DNA from: Sphingomonas quercus
Lineage (GTDB): Bacteria; Pseudomonadota; Alphaproteobacteria; Sphingomonadales; Sphingomonadaceae
Direction: 5' to 3'
Length of the DNA stretch: 64,000 nt
NCBI RefSeq assembly: GCF_018863195.1
Contig: NZ_JAHKRT010000001.1
Location: 1 to 64,000 of the forward strand
The translations under genes were made by a program, and so were the position numbers. How positions within the stretch are numbered: the stretch's first letter is position 1; the number at the start of each line of letters is the position of its first letter. Shown piece after piece: positions 1-8,880 of the stretch. A model generated the notes under the pieces. The model did not search any database, was not told where the DNA came from, and saw nothing but the letters and a program-made list of their open reading frames with translations.

Positions 1-136
1 CATGCGCATCGACATTGGCCATCGCCTCCGTCTTCAGCGGCGACAGCCTCCCCGGCCCCGCCGCCGCCCCCGCCATACCCGGCATCAGCATCGCGCCTGT
101 CATCAGCGCCGTCATCAACGTGCGGGCGAACTTCAT
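1..136 (-). CDS. Signal-peptide protein, probable M20 amidohydrolase (5' end only)
   Basis: Only the first 45 codons lie in the window; the gene runs off the left edge. They read as a signal peptide (MKFARTLMTALMTGAM, then a small-residue stretch ending AGAAAG) followed by LSPLKTEAMANVDAH. That segment is what I remember from the mature start of sphingomonad secreted amidohydrolases related to p-aminobenzoyl-glutamate hydrolase subunit B. The gene begins 28 bases after the stop of the TonB receptor upstream, so the two are probably cotranscribed. The same receptor-then-M20 order recurs at 31.2-35.7 kb, which supports the call. The signal peptide is seen directly; the enzyme class is inferred. 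Confidence 0.55.
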   Translation of the reverse strand, partial: MKFARTLMTALMTGAMLMPGMAGAAAGPGRLSPLKTEAMANVDAH

Positions 137-164
137 ATCCATCTCCCCGGATGCAAACAGGATC

Positions 165-3155
165 TTAGTAAGAGAAGCGCACGCCGAGCCTGAACACCCG
201 GCCGAGCACATCATAGAGCTGGCGGTTGGTCTGGGCGGCGGACGGGGTGTTGTTGGCGGTGATATCGCCGGCGACCAGCACCGGATCCCGGTTGAAGATG
301 TTCTTGATCGACAGGAACGCTTCCGCCTTGCTGTTGCCGATCTCGAAACCGTAACTGGTGTTGAGATCGACGTAGAAGGCGCCGGGGATACGGTTGTTGT
401 TGATGCTGTAGCCGTTGTCGGCGGCCATCTGCGCCTGGGTCCTGGCCGGACAGGACGCTTCGCAATCGACATATTGGGTGTTGTAGACACCGCCGCTCAC
501 GCCACGGCCGACGACGCTGATCGAAAACGGCCCCTGATCATAGCCCGCCGACAGGCGATAGCTCCAGTCGGGCGTGCTGCCGCTGTTCTGGCCGGCCGCC
601 TGGCTGGGCACGCCGATGCCATTATTGGTGTAGACGCTGATATAGCGCGTCGCCAGCGCGCGCACGGTGACATTGCCTGCCAGCACCGGCCGGCGGTAGC
701 TTGCCTCGAAATCGATGCCGCGCGACTTGGTCTCCGAATAGTTGAGCGACGTCGAATTGACGATCGAGATGTCCGACGCCGGCGTCAGCGCGCCGCCGTC
801 GGCGGTGACGATGTTGGCGCAGGCAGAGGCGATGTTCTGGCGGAAGCAGAGATCGGTGATGTTGGCTGCGCTCAGGCTGCCGATCGCACCCGTCATGCGG
901 ATCGCGTAATAATCCACCGACATGGCGAAGCCCGGAAGGAAGCGCGGCGTGAGCACCACGCCGACGCCGTAGGTCTTGGCCACTTCTGGCTTGAGGCCGG
1001 GATTGCCCATCACCTGCTCGAGGATCTCGTCGCTGCGCACCGTGCCGTTGGGCTGGAGCACCTGCACCGTATTGGTCCGCCGGATGCCGGGGGCGAACAG
1101 CTCGTTGAGATTGGGCGCACGGATATCGCGGGAGACAGTGCCGCGCAGCTTGATGTCGTCGATCACCTGATAGGTGAGGCCGAGCTTCCAGGTACTGACC
1201 GTGCCCGAAGTCGAATAGTCGGTGACGCGCACCGCGCCGTTCAGGTCCATGCCGCGCAACAGCGGCACCACCGTCTCGAGATAGGCCTCCTTCACATTGT
1301 AGGAGCCCTTGGTGACCAGATAATTGCCGTAGAGCCAGCCCGACGCGAATTGGGGATCGACGCTGCCGTTCACCTGCTCCTTGCGCCATTCGCCGCCGAA
1401 CGCGATCGAGACGGGGCCGGCCCAGGTCTCGAAGAGGTCCGCGGTGGAGAGGTTGAACGCAGCGACGTCCTGCTTCAGCGTCTGCTTGCGCAGCGGCTGG
1501 TCGCCATTGTTGAAGATATAGTCGATCGCCGCCGGGCTGGCGCCGCCGACGCCGATGCGGTTGATCGGCACGCAGCCATTGTTCGGGCTGGCGAGCGTCG
1601 AGCGGCAGACGATGGTGCCGGCGGCGATGCCCGCGCTGTTGCCGGCCGGCGCGAAGACGGCGTCCTGGGCCAGCGCCATGCGGGCGGTGTTCCAGGTGTT
1701 GATCAGGCTCTCGTTCGTCTTGGCGATGCCCTTCTGATAATAGGCATCCCATTTCCATTCCCGCGACAGCGCCTCAAACCCGCCCTCGGCGCCGAGCACG
1801 TAGCGATAGACCTGGCGGGTGTTGTCGCTGCCCGCCGCCGGGATGCCGGAATTGGTGGTGCCGATGGTGATCGAGCGGAGCTGCTGGGCGGCAGGCACCG
1901 TCGCGTTATAGGCGTTGACGCGGCTCAGGAAGGCGGCTGGCAGGAAGGCATTGTCGAGCTGGATCGAGACGCCGGTGCTCGGCGTCTGCTGGTAATAGCT
2001 CAGCCCGTTATAATGGCTGTAGGCCATCTGGGCATAGACCTGCAGCGCCGGCGAGAATTCCCAGCTGACCCGCCCGAAGCCGCTGTAGCGTTCCTCATCC
2101 GGCATCAGCGAGTTGGTGCCGACGAAGCCGTCCAGGCTATATTGCCAGTCGCCGCCGAGCATCCATTGCCCGCTGGTCCGGGCGACCGGCGCGCCGGCGG
2201 CGAACTGGCCGGTCGTCGCGCGCCCGGTGGCGGGATCGATCGTGCCGAAATAAGTGTCCTGGATGCCGGCCGGGCCGTTGGTGACGAGGCCGCCCGGCGT
2301 CATGCTGCGCACGCCGATGCCGTCCGACACGAGATAATAGGGCTGACCGTTGGTCGCCGTCCAGGCCGGGTTGACCATCATGAAGTGGCCCTTGCTGTTC
2401 CACTTCCGATCGATCGTGCTCTTGCCCTGCTGGTTGAAATATTCGCCGCTGACGAGAATATGGCCCTTGCCGCCGCCGAACGGCATGCCGGCGGTCAGCG
2501 TCACCTTGTGGTTGGGCACGTCGCCATAGGTGGTGACGCCATATTCGTAGCTGCCCTTCACGCCGGTATATTTGCGGTCGAGGATGAAGTTGACGACGCC
2601 GGCCACCGCATCCGAGCCATAGGCCGACGAGGCGCCGCCGGTCACCACCTCGACCCGCTCGACCAGCGCCTGCGGGAAGGTGTTGGTGTCGACGAGCCCG
2701 GTGGCCGAGGACGCAACCGAGCGCTGACCGTCGAACAGCACCAGCGTGCGCACGGCGCCGAGATTGCGCAGGTTGAGCGCGGAGATGCCCGCCTCACCCG
2801 CCGAGAGGCGGCCGGAATTGGTCGCGCCGTTCTGGCTGCCGCGGATGGCGGGGAGGGTGGCCGCGAAGTCGGCGATGCTCGCCGGCGCCTCGGCCTGCAA
2901 CTCCTTGGTGCTGATCACGCTGACCGGGGTGGGCGCGCTATAGCCGTCGCGAACGATGCGCGATCCGGTGACGGTGATATCATCGACGGTCGGCGCGGCT
3001 GCATCGGCAGCGGCCATCACCGGCGCGGCATCCTGAGCCTGAGCCTGAGCGCCAACGCAGAGAGCCATCATGCCTGCCGTCGCCAGGCTGCGATGCCTGA
3101 GGGAACGCCAGCTGCTACGTGCGTCGGATGCGATGAAACCCGGTAGTATCGTCAT
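165..3155 (-). CDS. TonB-dependent outer-membrane receptor
   Basis: A 996-aa protein that should sit in the outer membrane and import a substrate using TonB energy. It has a long signal region ending near AQAQAQ. A TonB-box/plug start follows (DDITVTGSRI), then plug motifs such as LRNLGAVRTLVLFDGQR and VEVVTGGASSAYGSDAVAGVVNF. A long beta-barrel ends in the aromatic residue of RLGVRFSY. I chose the ATG at 3155, not the one 30 bases upstream, because a GGGGG stretch sits just before it. The plug resembles the sphingomonad receptors often found with peptidases and amidohydrolases. The partial amidohydrolase behind it and the divergent metalloprotease suggest a peptide or amide substrate, but the ligand is unknown. 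Confidence 0.93.
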   Translation of the reverse strand: MTILPGFIASDARSSWRSLRHRSLATAGMMALCVGAQAQAQDAAPVMAAADAAAPTVDDITVTGSRIVRDGYSAPTPVSVISTKELQAEAPASIADFAATLPAIRGSQNGATNSGRLSAGEAGISALNLRNLGAVRTLVLFDGQRSVASSATGLVDTNTFPQALVERVEVVTGGASSAYGSDAVAGVVNFILDRKYTGVKGSYEYGVTTYGDVPNHKVTLTAGMPFGGGKGHILVSGEYFNQQGKSTIDRKWNSKGHFMMVNPAWTATNGQPYYLVSDGIGVRSMTPGGLVTNGPAGIQDTYFGTIDPATGRATTGQFAAGAPVARTSGQWMLGGDWQYSLDGFVGTNSLMPDEERYSGFGRVSWEFSPALQVYAQMAYSHYNGLSYYQQTPSTGVSIQLDNAFLPAAFLSRVNAYNATVPAAQQLRSITIGTTNSGIPAAGSDNTRQVYRYVLGAEGGFEALSREWKWDAYYQKGIAKTNESLINTWNTARMALAQDAVFAPAGNSAGIAAGTIVCRSTLASPNNGCVPINRIGVGGASPAAIDYIFNNGDQPLRKQTLKQDVAAFNLSTADLFETWAGPVSIAFGGEWRKEQVNGSVDPQFASGWLYGNYLVTKGSYNVKEAYLETVVPLLRGMDLNGAVRVTDYSTSGTVSTWKLGLTYQVIDDIKLRGTVSRDIRAPNLNELFAPGIRRTNTVQVLQPNGTVRSDEILEQVMGNPGLKPEVAKTYGVGVVLTPRFLPGFAMSVDYYAIRMTGAIGSLSAANITDLCFRQNIASACANIVTADGGALTPASDISIVNSTSLNYSETKSRGIDFEASYRRPVLAGNVTVRALATRYISVYTNNGIGVPSQAAGQNSGSTPDWSYRLSAGYDQGPFSISVVGRGVSGGVYNTQYVDCEASCPARTQAQMAADNGYSINNNRIPGAFYVDLNTSYGFEIGNSKAEAFLSIKNIFNRDPVLVAGDITANNTPSAAQTNRQLYDVLGRVFRLGVRFSY

Positions 3156-3731
3156 GATTGCCCCCGATTTTATGATTTCGGGCAATCCTCTCCATTTTTC
3201 TTATGCTTTTTCGTCGCCTTGGCGGGGCGACTATATTGTATAACTGCAATAACAACCTGCTCATATTCAGACATAAACACGCCCGTCGTCCGAGCGCCTG
3301 CCATACCTATTGGAGCTAATTTGCCAGCTGCCCCTATCCTTAAACGTTATCAGAATGGTGATTGCGGTTCCCACAATTATCCGGACGCAATCAGAGAGGT
3401 GATTGCAGATTCCGGCGCGACATCGGTAATCGACGCCGGAAACTGCTCGCCGGGTTTCGGTTCGCGACATCCGATCCCGGTGCAAGCGCAGGGAGGGCCG
3501 CAGGAGATTCGGAAATCGGCGCTCGGGGCGACGAGCGCGCCGGATTCGGCGCACGATACCCGCCTGCACGACCGAAAGCGTCATGGCCTCAAGACGGGTG
3601 GCGAAGAAATGACAGAAAATGCAATCAAGGCCATGCTAGCCTAAGGCTGTCCGGGGAGGGGCGGGGCAGCAGATATTTGCGGATCGCTCCCGTGGCGCCG
3701 TCCGGCGTGCGCGAAACAAGGGGATGATTTC
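3156..3731. other. Divergent intergenic region, no gene seen
   Basis: This stretch separates the minus-strand TonB receptor from the plus-strand metalloprotease. It should hold the promoters of both. It contains an AT-rich patch at about 3230-3260, but no -35/-10 pair with acceptable spacing could be assigned. Small open frames here lack coding bias and ribosome sites. An 11-codon frame at 3609-3644 ends shortly before the metalloprotease ribosome site; a leader-peptide role is possible but unsupported. Confidence 0.5.
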
Positions 3732-6155
3732 ATGAAGCGGAAGATCCTGATCGGTACTGGCTGCGCCTTGCTCGCGCTCGCCGCAGCTCCGGCCGTCGCC
3801 CAGCAGCCGGCCGGCGGCGGCGGAGCGCTGATGCCGGTGCGCGTCGTCGCTGCCGAGGGACGCATCCTGATGACGCTGCCGCCGCCCGACAGGGACGGGG
3901 TGTCGGGCCGCTATCTCTATGCCAGCGCGCTGCGCACGGGCCTCGGCTCGGCGGATCTCAGGCTCGATCGCGGCATGCTGGGCGGTGAGCAGATTCTCGC
4001 CTTCCGCCGCATCGGCAAGAAGATCGCCGTCACCTTCGAGAACCCGCGCTTCAAGGCGAGCGGCGACGCCGGCGTCCAGGCGGGCGGCCGCGACAGCTTC
4101 CCGTTCAGCACCATCGTCATGCTCGATATCGCCGGCACGGGGCCGGACGGCACGACGACGGTGGATATCGCGCCGTTCCTGACGCGCGACCTCGTCGGCA
4201 TCGCGGACACGCTGAACCAGGGCGGGAAGGGGTTCCGCCTCGCCGAGACGCTGAGCGCGGCGGATCCGTCGTCGGTGAAAATCTTCCCGGACAATGTCGA
4301 GATGGAGGCGCTGCAAACCTACACCTCCGACGCGCCGGGCCGGGACGTCTCGGCGATCGCATCCGAGCCCAAGCAGGTCAGCTTCATCGTCCACCACAGC
4401 TTCATCCGGCTGCCGGGGCCGGGCTTCCAGACCCGCAAGTTCGATGTCCGCGCCGGCAGCTTCGTCACCCAGCATTATGATTATGGCACGCCGCTCGGAG
4501 AGCCCGTGGTCGAGCAGCTCGCCAATCATTTCCGCCTGGAGAAGGTCGATCCGTCGGCCGCGCGCTCGCGGGTGAAGAAGCCGATCATCTTCTACATCGA
4601 TCGTGCCGCGCCCGAGCCGATCCGCACCGCGCTGATGGAGGGCGTCAATTACTGGCGGACGGCATTCGACAAGGCCGGCCTGATCGACGCCTTCGAGGCA
4701 CGCATCCTCCCTGAGGGCGCCGATCCGCTCGACGTGCGCTATTCCATGGTCAACTGGAGCAACCGGCTGACGCGCGGATGGTCCTATGGCGGGGGCATCA
4801 CCGATCCGCGCACCGGCGAGATCATCAAGGGCAATGTCGTCATCGGCGCGCTGCGCGTGCGCCAGGACATGATCATCTTCGAAGGCCTTGTCGGCGCCGA
4901 TCAGGACAATAAGGGCGGGCCGAACGATCCGGTGCGCGTCTCGCTGGACCGCATCCGCCAGCTCGGCGCGCACGAGGTCGGCCATGCGCTCGGCTTCATG
5001 CATAATTTCGCCGGCAGCATCCAGGACCGCACCACGGTGATGGATTATCCGCCGCCGCGCATCAAGCTGACCAACGGCAAGATCGACCTGTCGGACGCCT
5101 ATGCCAAGGGCGGCGGGCCGTGGGACGATTTCACCGTCGACTGGCTCTACGGCCAGCCAAAGCCGGGCGAGGATCCGGATGTAGCGGCGCGTCGCAAGGC
5201 GCTGGCGGCCAAGGACCTGCTGTTCATCACGGACGTCGACGGACGGGCGCCGGACACGCCGAGCCCGTGGGGCAGCATGTGGGACGACGGCGCCGATCCG
5301 GTCGACGCGCTCGGCCATATGATGGCGGTGCGCAAGGTCGCGCTCGCCAATTTCGGCACGGCCGTGCTGCAACCGAACGAGGCTCTTTCGAACTTGCGCC
5401 GCAAGTTCGTGCCGGTGTGGCTGCTGCATCGCTACAATATCGACGCTACCGGCAAGCTGATCGGCGGCATCGATTATCGCTACGCCGTCAATGGCGACAA
5501 TCATCCGCCGGCCCAGCCGGTGCCCGCCGCGAGGCAGATGGCGGCGCTGGATGCGCTGCTCGCAACGCTGTCCGCCGATGCCCTGACCGTGCCTGACCGG
5601 CTGGTGATGCCGCTGTCCGCCGCGGTGAACGGCGGGCGCGACCTGCAATATAATCTGGAGGTGTTCCAGAATGCCTCGGCCTCGGCGTTCGATCCGCTGG
5701 TCGCGGCCGACGCGGCGGCGCAGATGACGCTGGACTCGCTGCTGGCGCCGGCGCGACTGACCCGCGTCTATGAGCAGCATCGCCGCGATCCGGCCTATCT
5801 CGGCGTGGACCGGCTGCTCGACAGGCTGCTCGCGGCGACGGTGGACGCGCGGAAGGATGCGGTCGGACGGCGCATCGCGTTTCGCACGATCCTAACGATG
5901 GCGCGCACGGCGCGCGACAACGATACTTCCGTCGATGTGGCCGCGCTCATCAATGATCGGCTGCGTGGATTGGCCGACCGGCTGAAGGCGGCAGGCACCG
6001 GCGAGGATGGCGCCTGGGCGCGCAGCGTCGCGCAGATCCTGTCCAATGACGGGGCGCTGACCCGCGAACTCGCCAAACGCCCCGCAGCGCCGGCCATTCC
6101 GCCGGGCATGCCGATCGGCAGCAGCGAGAGCGACTGGTTCGACGACGTGATGTAG
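3732..6155 (+). CDS. Secreted zinc metalloprotease, EcxA-like (DUF5117/DUF5118)
   Basis: An 807-aa secreted metalloprotease. A signal peptide (MKRKILIGTGCALLALAAAP, cleavage near AVAQ) leads into DUF5118/DUF5117-type regions over about residues 30-290. The catalytic zinc site HExxHxxGxxH follows (H414, E415, H418, H424, read as HEVGHALGFMHN). This metzincin-like signature is typical of the EcxA zinc-binding family. AAGGGG nine bases before the ATG supports the start. The protein probably cleaves peptides in the periplasm or outside the cell. Its divergent neighbour is a TonB receptor, so it may generate that receptor's ligand; this is inference. Length and domain order look intact. Confidence 0.93.
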   Translation: MKRKILIGTGCALLALAAAPAVAQQPAGGGGALMPVRVVAAEGRILMTLPPPDRDGVSGRYLYASALRTGLGSADLRLDRGMLGGEQILAFRRIGKKIAVTFENPRFKASGDAGVQAGGRDSFPFSTIVMLDIAGTGPDGTTTVDIAPFLTRDLVGIADTLNQGGKGFRLAETLSAADPSSVKIFPDNVEMEALQTYTSDAPGRDVSAIASEPKQVSFIVHHSFIRLPGPGFQTRKFDVRAGSFVTQHYDYGTPLGEPVVEQLANHFRLEKVDPSAARSRVKKPIIFYIDRAAPEPIRTALMEGVNYWRTAFDKAGLIDAFEARILPEGADPLDVRYSMVNWSNRLTRGWSYGGGITDPRTGEIIKGNVVIGALRVRQDMIIFEGLVGADQDNKGGPNDPVRVSLDRIRQLGAHEVGHALGFMHNFAGSIQDRTTVMDYPPPRIKLTNGKIDLSDAYAKGGGPWDDFTVDWLYGQPKPGEDPDVAARRKALAAKDLLFITDVDGRAPDTPSPWGSMWDDGADPVDALGHMMAVRKVALANFGTAVLQPNEALSNLRRKFVPVWLLHRYNIDATGKLIGGIDYRYAVNGDNHPPAQPVPAARQMAALDALLATLSADALTVPDRLVMPLSAAVNGGRDLQYNLEVFQNASASAFDPLVAADAAAQMTLDSLLAPARLTRVYEQHRRDPAYLGVDRLLDRLLAATVDARKDAVGRRIAFRTILTMARTARDNDTSVDVAALINDRLRGLADRLKAAGTGEDGAWARSVAQILSNDGALTRELAKRPAAPAIPPGMPIGSSESDWFDDVM

Positions 6156-6171
6156 GCCGCGGACCGCAGAG

Positions 6172-6197
6172 GCGACGGCGGTGAACCCCGCCGTTGC
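6172..6197 (+). terminator. Hairpin after the metalloprotease gene
   Basis: A 10-bp stem (one G-T pair) with a 6-base loop lies 16 bases after the stop codon. The run of T residues begins only about 10 bases further on, so it is a weak intrinsic terminator at best. Confidence 0.4.
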
Positions 6198-6209
6198 CCG
6201 GGTCCGATT

Positions 6210-6431
6210 TTACATAATATATATTATCGGACTGAGCGACGTCCCGTCGGGGCGGTCGCGCGGCAATGCGATCGTCCATGCCGCGATCGCCATGGCATCC
6301 AGCCTCCCCTCCAAGGCGAGTGTGATTGCATCAGCCCCATCCCGGAGGATGATGATCCCGGTGTCCGCCAGCGGGCATCGCAAGTTACGTAGCCCCAGAG
6401 AATGCCGGAGCCCATTGCCGCAGGCTGGCAT
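6210..6431 (-). pseudogene. Possible gene remnant, coding-like 3' end
   Basis: A minus-strand frame of about 70 codons keeps strong G/C preference at third positions until the AT palindrome that carries its stop. Its best part reads LADTGIIILRDGADAITLAL, then EGRLDAMAIAAWTIALPRD. The order of residues vaguely recalls the C-terminal helices of mannitol dehydrogenase/fructuronate reductase proteins (KLPQRL..., then ALA...AAW). That match comes from memory and is weak. There is no convincing start or ribosome site, so a decayed fragment is more likely than a working gene. Confidence 0.3.
6214..6227. repeat. 14-bp perfect AT palindrome
   Basis: ATAATATATATTAT is a perfect dyad in otherwise GC-rich DNA. 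It could be a regulator operator or simply an easily melted site. No gene start lies within 400 bases on either side in the right direction, so no target is assigned. Confidence 0.5.
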
Positions 6432-6637
6432 TCAGGGCGAGCAACGCTGCGATTTTGTGTTGATGGCGGAAGGAAGAGTCGCTCCGGGCATGTCCTGGCA
6501 CCATATTCCTCTGCCCCCCCCTCGCATTCATGGGGAAGCTCCAGTCAATCAGGATAATGGGTGTGGTCACGAGCGCGGCGCGCGAGAGCCCGTGAGGCCC
6601 GACCATGCCGATCTCGTGGACGCGCCGGACGGGATCA

Positions 6638-7354
6638 TCACGATCGCGCTGCTGCGACGATTGGGCCACCCTTGCCGGACTGCACGAGGACCGCCGTGCG
6701 GTAGACAGGGTTGGGGTTCGGCGGCAATGCGAAGCTCGATGCGGCGCCCGACCAGGTGCCGATCGCCGTCAGCTGGCGGACGATATTACGGTGAGGCAGC
6801 GTGCGCCCGCCATTCTCACCGGCGCGGATCGGCACATTATTGACGCGCGGGTCATAGCGGACGACCCATATCGTCGACGTTGGCGCGCCGCGCGCTGCGC
6901 CGATAAACAGTTTGTCGCCAGTCAGCCGGATCTGCGGACCAGAATGTCGCGGTGCCGCGGTGATCGCCGCTTCAAGCTGCTGGCGATCGTTACCGACGAT
7001 CGTCTGCTTTCCGCCGTTTATGACCATCTGCGGCGTCGCGACTTCGCCGCGCCCGGCGCTATGGGCGTAGTCCCACTGCCGTGCCGTGAACCGGGGTGTG
7101 GCGAAAGTGTCCTTCCAGCCGAGCTGGTCCCAATAGGTCACCGCGAACGACAGCGGGATGACGTCCGGGCGATCGGCGATCGCATTGAGGTTCGCATTGG
7201 CCGGCGGACAGGAGGAGCAGCCCTGGCTCTGAAACAGCTCCACCAATACCGGCGAGCCGGCGGCAGGCGGCGGCGAAACGGATGCTGCGGAGACGCCAAC
7301 AGCGCCAGCAGCCGCCAGCGCGAGAGTCGCAGCGATCCAATGTTGGCTCTTCAT
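6638..7354 (-). CDS. DUF1223 thioredoxin-fold secreted protein
   Basis: A 238-aa protein with a signal peptide (about residues 1-24) and the DUF1223 hallmark VELFQSQGCSSCPPANANL, including a CxxC pair at C46 and C49. DUF1223 proteins have a thioredoxin-like fold; their substrate is not established. GAGGAG about 8 bases upstream supports the start. It follows the AhpD-like gene by 126 bases on the same strand and probably shares its ECF-type promoter, since no such promoter was found directly upstream. Context suggests a redox role in the periplasm, which is an inference. Confidence 0.85.
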   Translation of the reverse strand: MKSQHWIAATLALAAAGAVGVSAASVSPPPAAGSPVLVELFQSQGCSSCPPANANLNAIADRPDVIPLSFAVTYWDQLGWKDTFATPRFTARQWDYAHSAGRGEVATPQMVINGGKQTIVGNDRQQLEAAITAAPRHSGPQIRLTGDKLFIGAARGAPTSTIWVVRYDPRVNNVPIRAGENGGRTLPHRNIVRQLTAIGTWSGAASSFALPPNPNPVYRTAVLVQSGKGGPIVAAARS

Positions 7355-7480
7355 CGTGATGCTCCTCGACTGGTTCCGTGGATCTGGGCCTGCCCTCGGC
7401 CGCGCCCGTTAGACCCCGGCAGGCGCCTGAACGACCATAGGCCGGCCCGATAAAGCGGACCGGCCAAATCATGAATCGGC

Positions 7481-7780
7481 TCAGAACAGGTGCGTGCCGT
7501 GGGTGATCGCACCGCCGGCGCGGATCGCCGCAGCGACGGTGGTCGCTTCCGCGAGCTGCGCATCGGTTGCGCCGGCTTCTCGCGCCTGCCTGGTATGGAT
7601 CTCGATGCAATAGACGCACTGCGTCGTGAGCGCGACGGCAACGGCAATGAGCTGCTTGTTGAGCGCGGAGATCTCGCCGTCCCTGAACACGGCCTTGTCG
7701 AACTCCCAGAAGGCCGACATCGCGTCGGGCGCGCCCGCATCCAGGCTCTTCAGTTTCTTCAGCTTACCCATGTCGTGCAT
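7481..7780 (-). CDS. AhpD-like carboxymuconolactone decarboxylase family protein
   Basis: A 99-aa protein with the CMD/AhpD core. The signature CxxCxxxH is present (C55, C58, H62, in TQCVYCIEIHT), typical of alkylhydroperoxidase-type members that reduce peroxides through a cysteine pair. I chose the ATG at 7780 because GAGGAA lies 6 bases before it. An in-frame ATG at 7855 would add 25 polar residues. That ATG sits only about 8 bases after the -10 element of the upstream ECF-type promoter, so a leaderless longer form cannot be excluded. It is the first gene of a two-gene unit with the DUF1223 gene. Confidence 0.88.
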   Translation of the reverse strand: MHDMGKLKKLKSLDAGAPDAMSAFWEFDKAVFRDGEISALNKQLIAVAVALTTQCVYCIEIHTRQAREAGATDAQLAEATTVAAAIRAGGAITHGTHLF

Positions 7781-7862
7781 GTCGCGTTCCTCGTCGTCGT
7801 TCGAAGGTGGATGCTCTGGCCGGGTCGGACGTTGCCCGTCGCGCGCCGTCAGCATGAGGACC

Positions 7863-7888
7863 TACGTGCCGGCCGGGGCGGGGGTTAC
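7863..7888 (-). promoter_or_regulatory. ECF-type promoter for the AhpD-like/DUF1223 unit
   Basis: On the minus strand GTAACC is followed by exactly 16 bases and then CGTA. The same architecture occurs at four other gene starts in this island. It resembles the Caulobacter SigF consensus as I remember it (GTAACC, 16, CGAA). Confidence 0.75.
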
Positions 7889-7946
7889 AGAGCTGACCGA
7901 ATGACGAAATCCTCGTCGCCGGCCACCGACTGTGGGACGGATGAAC

Positions 7947-7978
7947 GGGAGGAGCGGGTCGTCCCGATCCGCTCCTCC
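7947..7978 (-). terminator. Hairpin after the spondin-domain gene
   Basis: A perfect 11-bp GC-rich stem (GGGAGGAGCGG and its complement) with an 11-base loop lies about 50 bases past the stop of the minus-strand spondin gene. No strong U-tract follows, so termination may be partial. Confidence 0.5.
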
Positions 7979-8030
7979 CCAGCCTTCGGCCGTCAATCAG
8001 GGACGTGGCGTGGACAATCGCCGGGCCTGA

Positions 8031-8837
8031 TCATGCCGTCGCCGCACCGGCGAACCTCGTGTCCTTGCGCACCACCGCCCCGATGAGGCCGAAGCCGAGC
8101 ATCATCATCGCCCAGGTTGCCGGCTCCGGAACGGCGGCGGCGGAAAAGGTGATGCGGTAAAATGGCGTCTCGGCGGAAAGCCCGCTGTTGAAACTATAGC
8201 CCGGCGCCGTGGTGAGCCCGTTGAACTTGCTGAAGTCGGCGAAGCTGCGCGAGACCGTGCCGTTCTCCGGATCACGCAGCGTCGCGTCGGCACCGGCGAT
8301 GTAGGCGGCATTTGCCGGATTGAAGAGCTCCGAGCCGGCGTCCCAGATATCGCCGGCGGTCTGCGTGATGGAGCTTATCAGCAGATTGCCCGCTGCATCG
8401 AACAGGCGATAGGCGTGCGGATCATCATTGCCGATGAAGGAATCGTTGCTGGGCACGACCATCGCCGCAAATGAAAAGAAGGGGTTGGTCGCCGGGTCGA
8501 CCGTAAAGGTCGCGCTCGCCACCTCGCCCGGGGGCATCGGGGCGCCACCCACCGTGCCGAGGACCGCAGCCGGATCTGCCGCGGCAAAGGCCGATAGCCA
8601 GTCCGTGCCAGAGCCGAGTTCGGCCGCCGTGACGATCGGCATGGCGGCAGGGCCGCCCTGATCGAAGGCATCGAAGGTGCCGCCGCTGAAGCCGACGTTG
8701 AGCGGCGCGACACCGACGCTTGTCGGCGGCGCGATGTTCTGCACGGTGACCGTGACCTTGCGCTGAGCAAAGGCCGGCTGGGCCACGGCTGCGGCGACAA
8801 GGACGGCCGGAATTGCCATTCTCGCGATCTGCTTCAC
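8031..8837 (-). CDS. Spondin-domain protein with PEPxxWA-CTERM anchor
   Basis: A 268-aa exported protein. It has a signal peptide ending near AFAQ, then a Spondin_N-type domain (VTVTVQNIAPPTSVGVAPLN, GGTFDAFDQGGPA, and APMPPGEVASATFTVD). The end is a PEP-CTERM sorting signal, VPEPATWAMMMLGFGLIG, with a basic tail. Such tails are recognised by exosortase. The start is a GTG at 8837, supported by AGGGAGA upstream. The longer in-frame reading has no signal peptide. It has its own ECF-type promoter 44 bases upstream, so this surface protein appears to be part of the stress regulon. Its function is unknown. Confidence 0.88.
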   Translation of the reverse strand: MKQIARMAIPAVLVAAAVAQPAFAQRKVTVTVQNIAPPTSVGVAPLNVGFSGGTFDAFDQGGPAAMPIVTAAELGSGTDWLSAFAAADPAAVLGTVGGAPMPPGEVASATFTVDPATNPFFSFAAMVVPSNDSFIGNDDPHAYRLFDAAGNLLISSITQTAGDIWDAGSELFNPANAAYIAGADATLRDPENGTVSRSFADFSKFNGLTTAPGYSFNSGLSAETPFYRITFSAAAVPEPATWAMMMLGFGLIGAVVRKDTRFAGAATA

Positions 8838-8880
8838 GACGCATTCTCCCTTGAGCAGACGGGATGCCTGCGTTCGGCAG

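Larger units (their letters stand above)
6156..6637. other. Gene-poor stretch with decayed coding sequence
   Basis: No intact gene was found in these 480 bases. The left half holds a hairpin, a 14-bp AT palindrome (6214-6227) and a minus-strand remnant with strong third-position GC (separate entry). The right half has a run of C (on the plus strand near 6515) and mixed frames without coding bias. It looks like an old insertion or deletion scar between the metalloprotease and the DUF1223 gene. No inverted-repeat ends of a known insertion sequence could be recognised. Confidence 0.5.

Noticed and set aside
15-3146. Long plus-strand open frame opposite the TonB receptor
   Set aside because: It is a high-GC mirror of the receptor, Asp/Arg/Val-rich, with no ribosome site or family motif. 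The minus-strand reading has clear plug and barrel motifs.
3200-3260. Sigma-70 promoter for the first TonB receptor
   Set aside because: Candidate -35 and -10 hexamers on the minus strand have spacers of 9 or 14 bases, too short to be credible.
3636-5780. 714-codon minus-strand frame opposite the metalloprotease
   Set aside because: Low-complexity Arg/Ala/Asp composition without domains; the plus strand holds the intact HExxHxxGxxH protease.
6385-6669. Minus-strand 94-codon frame as a transposase fragment
   Set aside because: No transposase motif, no terminal inverted repeats and no target duplication could be seen.
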